Shown piece by piece: positions 22,206 to 32,519 of a stretch of 64,000 nucleotides of DNA. The first letter of the stretch is position 1. Each line of letters opens with the position of its first letter. The DNA lies in contig NC_054740.1 of NCBI RefSeq assembly GCF_018143015.1, positions 13,626,640-13,690,639 of the forward strand, written 5' to 3'. Made by a program: the position numbers and the translations under genes. Below the pieces are notes generated by a model. It made no database searches and had not been told where the DNA came from. It saw only the letters and a program-made list of their open reading frames with translations. The DNA is from Lytechinus variegatus. Taxonomy: Eukaryota; Echinodermata; Echinoidea; Temnopleuroida; Toxopneustidae.

Positions 22206-23990
22206 ATACATGGATCACGGTTGAAATACATTTACAGGGGTTTACACGATAGGTCATGCCCTCCCATTGCTTTGTGAAGAGTGTCAATAATCGTTTATCC
22301 ACTCATTAGTACAATCAACCCCTTTTAATTTGTCACATTAACATGATTAATCTCCTCTGTATTTACGTCATCCCAATCAGTAGACCATTCAACCAATTGG
22401 CGCGATTTAATTGGTAATTAAAAGCCATTTAAAGGGCAGTGCCTCTTTTATCGAGCATGGATGCAGCTATCAACCTGGCATACCATCGTACACCTGTTAG
22501 CGTAGTGCCTGTCAATCTCAATCGTCTAAAATGGGTCACATTCTGTTACAATCTCGTACCTTGGACCTATAGGTCCATGCTCGTACACGTCATCAGGGAA
22601 GGTTTTCACTTTTCATTCTTGGTATTGGTCGCTTGGTTTGAGCGATATGTCATAGTTTAGATTTTAACTCGGCGCGGTTATCATAAGACTAGTGATCATT
22701 ATTATACTGTATACGTGGAATAACCTACTAGAACCCAAATACACCCTGGTTACTAGTGACAAATATAGAGGAATGCCTTGTCTGAGCACACCAATACCAA
22801 GTTAGACAAAGAAAAAGTCAGCGTGATGCGTTGTGTGTATATCGTTGTTATCAATTTTAAATGAAAATTAATTTCTTCCTCGTAATAACATATATTAAAT
22901 GTCGTACACTAAATCATTTAGGTCTTAACCCTTAATATCGATTTACCTCCCAAGAAAAAAAACAATGATAATAAAATAAGCAGGGAGAGGCGGAGGGGTA
23001 TAACCTGTCACAAGTGAAGGTGATCATGACGTTAAGTTGGACGAAACTTTTAATCTCGACGCCGGTTAATACGAATACAATATTAAATTTTGATTTTAAA
23101 GTTAAGTATATGAGAATGTAATCAGAAGCTTTAAGCGACAAACATTGCCGGGTTAATGACAAAACGAATCACATCTCAAGATCGTCTAATGGGGGAAACA
23201 TTGCCCCCCTCGGGAGGTGGCATTTAGTAAAGAGAATACCATTACCCCTCGGTCCCCGGGAATCCCTGGGAATTGATTGACTTGATTAGCTCCATCGGCC
23301 GATTGGCTTTGCTCCTTCATTAACACACTGTATTAATATACCAAACAGCGGGGATGGGGCGGATGTCGAAGTAAGAACAATACGACAGCCGGCGATGTCG
23401 TTGACCTCGGTAAGGTCACGGCGGGTTTGATCTCGGTGTAGGGGGTATAGGGAGAGTGCCGTGATTAGGGCTGATACTCGGAAACAGGAGATTGGTAATA
23501 CATGTCTCTGGATTGCGTAAATGATTGGCCCATACTTCTTCTTTCATTCTTTCATTTAATCTGTTATTTTTTTTCAGCTTCTTCGCGATGTGAAAGAACT
23601 ATTTATGCACCAGTTGGTAGAATGTGACTTTGTCATCGTTGTTTGAAGTATTTCAGCCACTATCAGGTCGATCGCTATATTTGCTGAATAAGCATGATAA
23701 TTCGTGTGGTTTCATTATCAGGAATACATGTCTTTTGGGCATTTCTGTCAGCCAGACCAAAAAAGCCAACATTCAAAATAATCATGCCAGCTGAGCACGG
23801 ACCTACTATGAGCTGAGTAACAAACAAGTTAACAGTGTAAACATCTCTATGAACTTATACTGTTTCCATGCTTTTTTATCGTCTTCTTTTTTGTTTGTGT
23901 TATTTACATGTAATTTCCCTTTCTCTCGATTTCTTTCTCCGGAATCGAAATGCTTTTCTCCATCTCATCTTTCGATCGCTCCATTTCTTT
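22206..23990. other. Intron sequence, no feature supported
   Basis: AT-rich. A 73-codon frame at 22439-22660 has a vaguely protein-like composition but no secure family match (see the rejected list). A GC-richer stretch at about 23190-23470 has no reading frame of note. Confidence 0.4.
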
Positions 23991-24345
23991 CTTTGTCCTC
24001 ACTGTGTTGGCTCTAGTTTTGTCTCCTCCCTCCTTCCCGCTCTGTTTCTCTCTCTCCATCTCTCTCTCTCCCTCTCTCTATCTCCCTGTTTGAATATATC
24101 TACATCCATCAATAAGTACATATATCCAACCACACATCCCTCAATCCACCCATCAATCTCTAATATCTATCTATCTATCCATCCATCCATCCACCTATCC
24201 ACCCATCTATCTATCAATCTGTCTACCTATCCATTATTTCTTTCCCCTTTTCCATCTTCTGACTGTATATTGATCTATTCATTTATCAGCCTATATCTTC
24301 CTCCTTTTCTCTTTACCATCTTATCCATCTCCCTATAACCCCCCC
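23990..24345. repeat. Pyrimidine-rich and (ATCC/ATCT)n repeat block
   Basis: CTCTCTCTC runs at about 24048-24085, then CTATCTATCTATCC and CATCCATCCATCC units, ending in a 9-base C run near 24339. Confidence 0.8.
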
Positions 24346-24849
24346 CCCCTCCTCACTACCCAGAGCCACCGCCACCATAGCGCACCTCCCCCTCTTCCTC
24401 CTCATTTCCCTTTCTCCACCCCCCCCCCTTTAGATCATGGGTGATGTCGATGTCATGACAGCGCGCGTTCTTTATCTTTGCGGGGGTCGTGATGTCGCGT
24501 GCCGCCAGGCATTCCACTACATTCTTTCTCTTCTTCTTTGCTAATCCATCCATGTTTCTTCCTCCTCTTCCTCCTGCCATTTTCGAAATTACATTGCCTT
24601 GACTTTCAGACCGATTCGCTAGAAGTGACGTCACGTCAAGCCGAACGTTACTGCTGTCATACCCAAATCAATGCTAGACCGGCATGACTACCAACTTGCG
24701 ACATTTTTGCCTAAGTGGATTAGTATAACAACATGATCTGATATTGCGTCGGAAAGTTCATGCATCATAATTCTTATATCTATATACAAATTTTATATTA
24801 TTTGTGTTTTCATATAATTTTACATATCAATTAAATTCATTTTTTCCAG

Positions 24850-26195
24850 GAACCCCGGAAATCGAAATTCGCATCTAAATGAACAATATTAATGCAAGCG
24901 TGGAGTGCGAGCGGAAATTTTTAATATACTGACCTGAAAGCCACACGTTGAAGGAATGTTTGCAGTGACTCATGAAGAAGATACGTATTTCACCAATCAG
25001 ATACTATGACCTATAAACGGGACTTTCTTAACACTTTTTATCATGAACAGGATACGAGGGCGAAGTGCGAGTAAGATATTTTGATAGTCCGACCTAAAAA
25101 AAATAGTTTACGAACGTGTCAGATAAATAGCATGATATGTATATCAATAAATAACTAATGAGAGCGCGAAGCGCGAGCTGAAATTGTTTACATACTGTTC
25201 CGAAAAGAACATTTTAAACATTGTTTAACATATAGGAAAACTGTGAATAGGGCACGGATTTCAATAAATGAATGATGCGAGCGCGAATCGCGAGCTGATT
25301 TTGTTGGGGCGATTTAGAACTTTAAAAATGGGACATTCTATATTATGTTTATAATCTTGAACATGATGCGTATATCTTAAGAGCTGGAAAAACTTGATAT
25401 ACTGGCGTACAAAAGGGACTTTTCAAGCGCCGTTTCCGTGAATACGTATCTCACTAATCAAATAATTAGAGCGCATAGCGCGACTTTAATATTTTTAGTG
25501 TTCAGCGCTTTTTTCATAAGCAGGATGCGTATCTCGATGAATCAATCATGAAAACTCGATTTTTGTGTATAACTGCATACTAACTTAAAAAACGGGTGAT
25601 AATTATAGGTTTCATAAATACAGTGCGTCCCACCAAAAAACACCCGTATTCAGAGACAAATTTTACAATTGTTAAATATGTTTTTACTATAAATTTGATA
25701 CTTATTGCAAGAGTGTAATCTCATCTTTAATTTGAGACCAACAGAATAGACTGTCATTTCAGGGATCAGTGAGAGAAACTTCACAAAGAATACAAAAGAA
25801 ATGCTAATGAGGCGTATCACAAACCAATCTTGTCCATTTTTTTTCTGTGTAACATGATTTTGACATTAAAATTTCAAACTCTTCTTCCTCATTAATGTGT
25901 GAAGTGTTTTTCACTTCAAAACGTAAATGAATAATCGAATTGTATGATGATAAAAATGAAATATCATAAATGTTTTGACTTTGTTTAAAAACATGTGGAA
26001 ATTCCGGTTTCCCCGTTTCTAGGACGCACTGTACAATGACCAGAAAATCTTATATTTTCCCATTGATATGCTCCTCACCTTGTTCGTTCCCTAGCTCCTT
26101 TCTTCTTCTCCCCCTCCCCTTTTCTCCTTTTTTCATCACGCATAGAGGGGGAGAGGGACGGCCAAGGCCGCTTCTGCCCCGTGGATCCGCCCATG
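24850..26195. mobile_element. Old relative of the hAT-like 29921-31068 element, with a nested MITE
   Basis: Holds about five units of the AAGCGCGAGCTGAAATTT type (about 24894, 25056, 25160, 25279, 25468), a C/T-rich then G-rich 3' part at 26090-26195 ending near GTGGATCCGCCC, and a clean 411-bp insertion at 25621-26031. Outer ends are eroded, so the limits are approximate. Confidence 0.5.
25621..26031. mobile_element. 411-bp TA-flanked MITE, CAGTGCGTCC ends
   Basis: Begins CAGTGCGTCCCACC and ends GGACGCACTG, with TA on both sides (25619-25620 and 26032-26033). TA target duplication fits Tc1/mariner-type elements. No coding capacity. Nested in the older repeat-rich element around it. Confidence 0.7.
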
Positions 26196-26287
26196 ATGCA
26201 ATCAATCTCAAATATCATCCCTGCGACCAATCTTCAAAGCTTCGTATTATGTGGTCATGGTGTATCTCTCATTCTGATCCGAGCCAC

Positions 26288-26404
26288 GTTGCAGAAAGAG
26301 GCATACTGTCAAGCACAAGTGCTGAATGCGCGCTGTTGATTGGATGAAAACCAAGTTGCGTTGGATTTTCTGTGAGTTCGCTTGATTGCAGCTCTTTCTG
26401 CAAC
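26288..26404. mobile_element. Foldback MITE with GTTGCAGAAAGAG ends
   Basis: Perfect 13-bp inverted ends GTTGCAGAAAGAG / CTCTTTCTGCAAC. The interior has GTTGATTGGATGAAAACC. It belongs to the same general type as the GTTTCAT-ended elements (ATTGG core). Confidence 0.65.
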
Positions 26405-26995
26405 CTGCCCCCTGTAGACAACAATGATTGATCATCAATCACGTCATAGAATGAGCAGAATGTCCTGTGATATGTTCATTTCCCTCACACAATCACATTT
26501 AGCAACCCGATAAAAATGATGACACGTTCACGCAGGTTTCGACGTGGAAGGGGCATTAATGTCGTCTCAATATTGCTAAGTATGATGTCTTCCCGATATT
26601 GAACAAAGAATCGCACTGTCAAATTCGCAACTGCTTCCAAAGTGAATTACTTCATAATAACTCGTTGGTGGGTCCGGGTCAAAATCTAAGAAGTTCAATC
26701 CCAAAGTCTTTCCTGAAATGAATAGTTTAATTTGATAATGTAAATTGGCTGGTTTAGCAAATCTAAGCTTACTGAACTAATTCTGTATTGGGGGAGGGGC
26801 GGGTAACATGCTAGTGTGGTCAACTTCATGGGTTAAGGGGAGGGGGCGAATTTTACATGTATTATTTCTGTGTCACATACAGTCGTACGCGGATTTTTTT
26901 TATTTTATTTTTTTAGGGTAGAGTAGAACAAGTTTCGAAGAAGAAAGCGAGAGATTGAAGTGACCGAGCTTATCACAATGGTGCACAATTTTGAA

Positions 26996-27178
26996 TAATA
27001 ATAATAATCACTAGATTTAGCGCTTGCCTGCGGGTACCCATTCCCCTCATCTGGGTCGTGTGCAGCACAGTGTGGACAAATTTCTTGCTGAAGGAAAACA
27101 CGTCATGGCTAGGATTCGAACCCGCGACCCTCTGTTTGAAAGGCGAGAGTCTGAACCATTAGACCACGACGCGCCCTT
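26996..27178 (-). mobile_element. tRNA-Glu-like SINE, family B, with TTATTATT tail
   Basis: On the - strand GTGGTCTAATGGTTCAGAC then CTCGCCTTTCAAAC then GGGTTCGAATCC, close to a tRNA-Glu(UUC) pattern. Acceptor arms still pair with wobbles. The body is followed by GCGCTAAATCTAGTG and a TTATTATTATTATT tail. Confidence 0.75.
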
Positions 27179-27179
27179 A

Positions 27180-27960
27180 TACTATACTTAGTACACATTT
27201 TTTTCTTTTTTTGGCGGGTGGGGGGGGTAACATCCCCCGTTTCCCCCATGAACGCTGGATACAGCCATGTAGGTAACCCCACACATGCATTTATATCACA
27301 TGCACATACCCATGCGGTGATAAATGGGGGGGGGGGGTTCTGGCACCCCTTTTCTGAACCCACCATCACTGCAAACAAGTTCAGGTGGCGGGTTCAATGG
27401 CAAAGATCAATTTCATCTCCGAAAAAAAAATGAGAAAAATGTACCCATTAGATTTATCACCCACGCCTCCTGATCTCCAATGGATATCGCCTCTCGTTTT
27501 CACACCCTTGAGTAATTTTAGGTCGAATTTAGTTTTCCCGATTTACCTTGCGATACAAAAATAGAAAGTACGATTGAAGTTATTCTTTCTACCTATTAAA
27601 CTGTCGATAAAACCGGTCGCGATCTTATCAAATGACATATCCATTTCATTTGGAAGATGTAATAGGCCTGGGGAATATTAGACATGGTAAAGAATGAATC
27701 CCCTGACGATATTTATAGAAATATTGCTTCTCTGTAAGAAAATCTGCTATCAAATTGATTATACCAATTTTGTGTTTGACGCCTCAAGTGTTGCAATGCA
27801 TGTTTTTACGACAAGTAGAATATCCCCGTGGCGTGCATGCCACGGGAATAACTACGTCCAGTCTTTGGACAACTATTACCGAGTTTTCGCAATTGCAACG
27901 GAGACGGATTTTACAGCATAGTAAATCGAGTTGAAAATGCCCATCAAATGACTATGGACA
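27180..27960. other. Intron sequence, no gene
   Basis: A G-rich run at 27323-27334 and a poly-T stretch near 27200. No supported feature. Confidence 0.4.
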
Positions 27961-27964
27961 GCTT

Positions 27965-28160
27965 AAAGGGCTTTGTCGAAAACTGGTGAGCCGGGACAGC
28001 AGGTCTTCCTTAAATTTGGATCTGGCAAAAAATTGCAAATATGTCGTTTGTCCTGAGTTCAGGACGACACTGATGTTTTGATTCACCGATTTTCGACAAA
28101 GGCTGCTGTCATGAAAGGCTTTTGACAAAATATTCTCAAAGTTCGACAAATCGTCTGCGA
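27965..28160 (-). mobile_element. Foldback repeat family F (GTCTTTGTCGAAAA), copy 1
   Basis: Contains TTTGTCGAAAACTGG, TTGCAAATATGTCGTTTGTCC, split as TTGCAAATATG and TCGTTTGTCC, and GATTTTCGACAAAGG. The inner part is an imperfect palindrome. Other copies are at 41517, 47136, 49710, 52585 and 55488. Confidence 0.7.
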
Positions 28161-29250
28161 AGTGTTGCGAAAACTATTTATTATTTCGCCGAAAACCTGT
28201 CCAGTACTATTGTTGGTTAAAGCAACCTACAGTCGCATGATATGTATGCATATAGATGTTTTCATACTGAAGGCGAAGTGGAGTTACTCCGGTGTAACTC
28301 CGGATTGAGTTGATACGCTTACCCCTTCAAACTAGCAAGCTCCGCAGCAGTTTAGTCGTTTCCGTAGTTTTAGTTCTATTCAAATCAAAATGTAGTTGGA
28401 CTTGGTCCTGGATATAAATCTATATTTCAGGTTTTACCGGTTGCCGTGCATTTTTCTGCACCCTAATCAAATTGCTCTAATTTCAATTTGAAAAAAAATG
28501 TATTCATGAAAACAGCCACTTTGAAGTTGAGTTGACGAGCACAAATTTCCCGCGATCTACTTACAAAAGCTTGTGGAAAACGGCTTTTTATTCGACACTT
28601 GTATTTAAATGATAATAATATACAGTCTCGCTTCATTTTCTGAGCCCGTTGAAGCGAGCTCGGGATATGAAATGCACATATATTTCTCGTTAGCCGTGAT
28701 ATGTGGTCGTATAAACACTTAAATGATGTTTAATCTGAATATATTTATCGGCAGTCACGTCACTGCGTTTCCATCCATCTTCTTGCCCCGTAGGAAGATG
28801 ATAAAGTTGGCCTCCGATTCTTTGTCTTCGTTCAGTTTAATAAAAAAGCTAAACCACTCTCACAAGGTCTTACCATAGAAGTGTAGCTTGTACCTTATTT
28901 CTCGATGTGTTGCCTGTAAGCTCTTATAATGCTCCCATGTTTCCCCATATCTTATTCGGATTTTGATGTCTCTAAGGTGACTTCAAAGTCGAAAAGTCTC
29001 TGGCGTTGCCCCTAGGAAAGATAGGTCATGTTATTGTAAGTGTAATTTCGTTTCTTTTACCATTCCCTGATGTTCTCGGTAGCAAAGATTAAATGTCTCG
29101 GGTGAGATTATAATATATACTTAATAACTTTTAAGTCGAATATTTAGTTCAGGCAGTACAAAAATCATATAAATCGTACCTTTCTCATACAGGAAGGAAA
29201 TAGTTTATACCTAACTTAAATTTACGAATTTATCATTTGTATGTATATTG
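28161..29250. other. Intron sequence, no feature supported
   Basis: A short hairpin (GGAGTTAC / GTAACTCC) lies near 28280-28300. The rest is plain AT-rich sequence. Confidence 0.4.
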
Positions 29251-29253
29251 TAT

Positions 29254-29628
29254 TGGTAAATTGCCAATTCGTCTACTGCCAACTCGTCCACTCACCACAT
29301 TTAGTCTAATGTCATTCCATCTATCAACATTTTGTCCAACCACCATTAAGTTCATTAACCATTTGGTCCAATCATCACTTCGTCTAATCACCATTTCGTC
29401 TCATAACCAGTTGGTCTGATATTTATTTAATTTCCATTCATTTTGCACAATAATTTAAGACATAGTCCAGGTAGATCAAATGGTATATGGACTGAATGGC
29501 TATTGGACGGAATGGCACTTAATGAAAGTCGACCATGTGGATATTGGACGAACTGATGGTAGACCAAATGATATTAGACGAGTTAGGAATTGGACGAATT
29601 GGCATTAGACGAATTAGAAATAAACCTT
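29254..29628. mobile_element. Foldback element built of ~17-bp CCAATTCGTCTAATG-like units
   Basis: The left half is a degenerate array (CCAATTCGTCTACTG, CCAACTCGTCCACTC, CCATTTCGTCTCATA). The right half is the inverse (ATTGGACGAATTGGC, ATTAGACGAATTAG). The ends GGTAAATTGCCAATTCGTC and, inverted, GGTTTATTTCTAATTCGTC mirror each other. About 375 bp in all. Confidence 0.75.
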
Positions 29629-29920
29629 TTTATTATGCCACGTTTAGGTATGTTTGGTCCCCCAATTCTTAGCCGCTCCTTTACGGAGTGACGGCCATTT
29701 ATGAAACTACTTCAACTTTGTCCAAATCTTGTTGTAATTTCCTTGATTCTGATGAGGCATCGTGTGTTCTATCCTGCCATGTCTCAGAACTATGGATCAA
29801 AAACACAGGGGCTTGGATCTAGGACTAGCGTCCTTTAGCATGACGTTGATCTACATTGGCCACACTGGACCCAGGTGAAGTAAACATGGTAAACAGATAT
29901 ACTTAATTTTCACCTAGAAT

Positions 29921-31068
29921 CAGTGGCGTACCGTGGGTCACAACATTGGGGGGAGGGGCACAAGCAAAAAAATTGAGTCACTTACTGGGCGCGCGAAGTG
30001 CGCTCAATTACCAGGTATACTGACCTAATAGAAGCATTTTAAAGACTGTGTCATTAAACAGATATGTATCTCACTGATTAAATAATGCTAGCGTGAAGCG
30101 CGAGCTGGAAATTTTTGACATTCGATCAGACCTTAAAAAAGGGGAGATAAGCAATTTTTTAAATCATGATATGTACCTGTCTCACTTTAATAACAATGCA
30201 AGCGGGAAGCGCGAGCTGAAATTTTTGTATATATTAACCCCAAACAGGGGCAAAAGGACTATAGTTTTTATGAATTAATGAAGAGCATACATATCTCACT
30301 AGTCATCTGATGCGTGCGTCAAGCGCTTGCTGATTCTGTAAGAGTTACACCTAAACACAAGAAGCACTGTACTAATTGTAATCACGAACATGACATGTAT
30401 CTCACTAATCAAATACTGCGAGCGCGAAGCGCGAGCTTAAATTTTTGATATTAGACCTGGAGAGGGGCATTCTCAGGCTTGTTTGTTAAAGTTCAATAAG
30501 ACAATACGTATTTCACTTACTAAATGATGCGAGCGCGAAGCGCGAGCTGAAAATTTCTGATAGAGTATTCAGACCAGTAAAGTTAACTAACTGGGAATAA
30601 TTTTTATTTAGACTTTAAAAGTGGGCAATCTCTTTAAGTAGTCATGAAAAAGAATCAATTCACCACATAAAACAATAACTCGAAGTAAGGGGAAATACAT
30701 GTATATGGTGTGTTTTGACTTGAAAACGAGATGTTTTAGTACAACAGGATTATATATTTCATTAAACAGAAATTGCGAGCACCAGGAATGATGAACACAA
30801 TATCATAGGCCCTCGGCAAAATACCTTTCATAAAGTTATGAAAAAAAATTATGTAATATGATATATATACATTATATATATATATCATAAGAACATTATA
30901 TATAACTTAATATAATAGAATATACACTAGTTTCTTCTTAATTCCTCTTCTACGCCTCTCCTTTTATTCTCCCTCTTTTTCTCCTGTTCCCCGTCTTTTT
31001 ATGGGGGCCAGCCGATTGGGGGTGGGGGTTCGTGCCCCCTTACCCCCCCCCCCGTAATTACGCCACTG
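29921..31068. mobile_element. 1148-bp hAT-like non-autonomous element with CpG-rich internal repeats
   Basis: Ends CAGTGGCGTACC and, inverted, CAGTGGCGTAATT, flanked by a perfect 8-bp duplication CCTAGAAT (29913-29920 and 31069-31076). CAGTGG ends plus 8-bp duplication fit the hAT superfamily. Inside are about six units spaced about 100-111 bp, each with GCGAGCGCGAAGCGCGAGC or a variant (about 29989, 30088, 30199, 30311, 30417, 30528). The right part is C/T-rich then has C runs. No transposase frame. Confidence 0.8.
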
Positions 31069-31076
31069 CCTAGAAT

Positions 31077-32036
31077 GTATCAATGCCATTGTGGGGCGCC
31101 ATGAGTACACACTTGATGAGTACACCTTTATTATAATCATTCTCCCATAAAATATTAGCCAGAGGGATCTCCCTGGACCAACCTTTTCAGTCCATCTTAT
31201 CTATGTTTTTTATATTTCCATATTTCATTGCTCTTCATATTTCATTTCTCTCCGTATAGTAGCGACTAGACACCCTGAATTGAGTACAGGGATCCAGTGT
31301 ACATTTTAAAAATTTTCAAATGCTAAATTTGAGGGAAATATAAGGCCATTAAAAAACAGACCAATATTCCTTAATTGTTAACTCATATACTGATACTTAT
31401 CCGTAGGCCCTATCTGTGTCTGATACTTGTTAATTGCTAAAGGGAATACAAAAAGGTGAATGGTTCTTTCGGATGCACTTCCTTGTGAGTAGAGCCAAAG
31501 ATGCTGTCCTATGCTGCAGCTGTGTTGATCTTCCATTGAATCTGAAAGCAATTACCAAACATTTTGGTTAGAAAGTGGATCTTATTAAGAAAGATCGTTT
31601 ATAGAACGACCTTTCAGGCGCATAATCTCAGTGCACAGTCTGTGATACCAAACACGCAGAGGGAATACTGTGAGTTCAAGGGCTTTACGGGCAACCAAAA
31701 CCGAGGATCGATCCCCAAAAGCCTGAGGCATCCGACGGTCGATCCACGTGATCCCCATGTGACAGAAATGATCCAATCACGATCCTGTTTTTCCGTCTTT
31801 AAGACAGATTGCACGAACGACATTGGTGATAATTGGGCGACTTCACATACCTGGACAAATCGTTTGACAGGCTGGGTTCTTGAAACAGTGTTCTGTCTTA
31901 GAAAATAGGCCATGCGACTGACCGAAGTGATCAAGCCAAAAATCGAAAATTTGTTGATAAGTGATCACTTTTTGCAATCAATTCTGCGCGAAGCCAGTGA
32001 AAATCGGCGAGAAGGTAAAGAAATTTCGCTGAAAGT
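31077..32036. other. Intron sequence, no feature supported
   Basis: Frames at 31564-31934 overlap on both strands with no recognisable domain. No repeat structure noticed. Confidence 0.4.
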
Positions 32037-32037
32037 A

Positions 32038-32518
32038 TACCATGCGCGACCATGGGGTCTCGAAAAGCACCCTAAACACGTAATTTCCATATTCTGAAAA
32101 TGCAACCCTTAACAAGTATTGGCGTGTGAATTAACAAGTATTGGAAACAAAACGATACTCTTGGCAAATATTCCCTGAAAAGAACCCCTAAACAAGTACA
32201 GGAATGTTTTGTTACGGGTCCTTCGGTCGTCGGCTTTACCTTATTTGGTTTAGTGTACGACCCCATAAATTCTACACCTCGCGCAAATCGGACTCTAAAC
32301 ACGAAGTGTTGGGGCAAAAAGGAAGTCCTTTATGAAACATTTGAATTTTGTTTTATCATCCCCGCAAATTCGACCCTATACACGTAATTTTCCTCGCGAA
32401 ATAGATACCCTTTTTTCATTATTTTTGTGTTTTTGACACCCTTATCACGTTACGTACGTAACGTGCCCTATCGTGAAAAAGACATCCTTTTTACGTATTT
32501 TTTTGGTCGCGCATGGTA
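32038..32518. mobile_element. 481-bp TIR element with repeated CCCTAAACACGTA-like motifs
   Basis: Perfect 15-bp inverted ends TACCATGCGCGACCA / TGGTCGCGCATGGTA. The interior repeats a motif about every 40-70 bp: CCCTAAACACGTAATTT, CCCTTAACAAGTATTGG, CCCCTAAACAAGTACAGG, CTCTAAACACGAAGTG, CCCTATACACGTAATTT, CCCTTATCACGTTACG. No coding frame. A TA duplication is possible because TA is the outermost base pair on each side. Confidence 0.75.
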
Positions 32519-32519
32519 T

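Noticed and set aside
22439-22660. 73-codon frame with a loose resemblance to a segment seen in some tyrosine-recombinase retroelements
   Set aside because: The similarity is a vague spacing of Pro, Asn, Leu and Gly-Phe only, with no accompanying element parts or ends in the neighbourhood. Not supportable as a fossil.
30093-30278. 61-codon frame inside the hAT-like element
   Set aside because: Spans two internal repeat units and is not kept in the other units; not a transposase.
31564-31934. Frames of about 106-114 codons on both strands
   Set aside because: Mutually overlapping with no recognisable family; chance open frames are the simpler reading.
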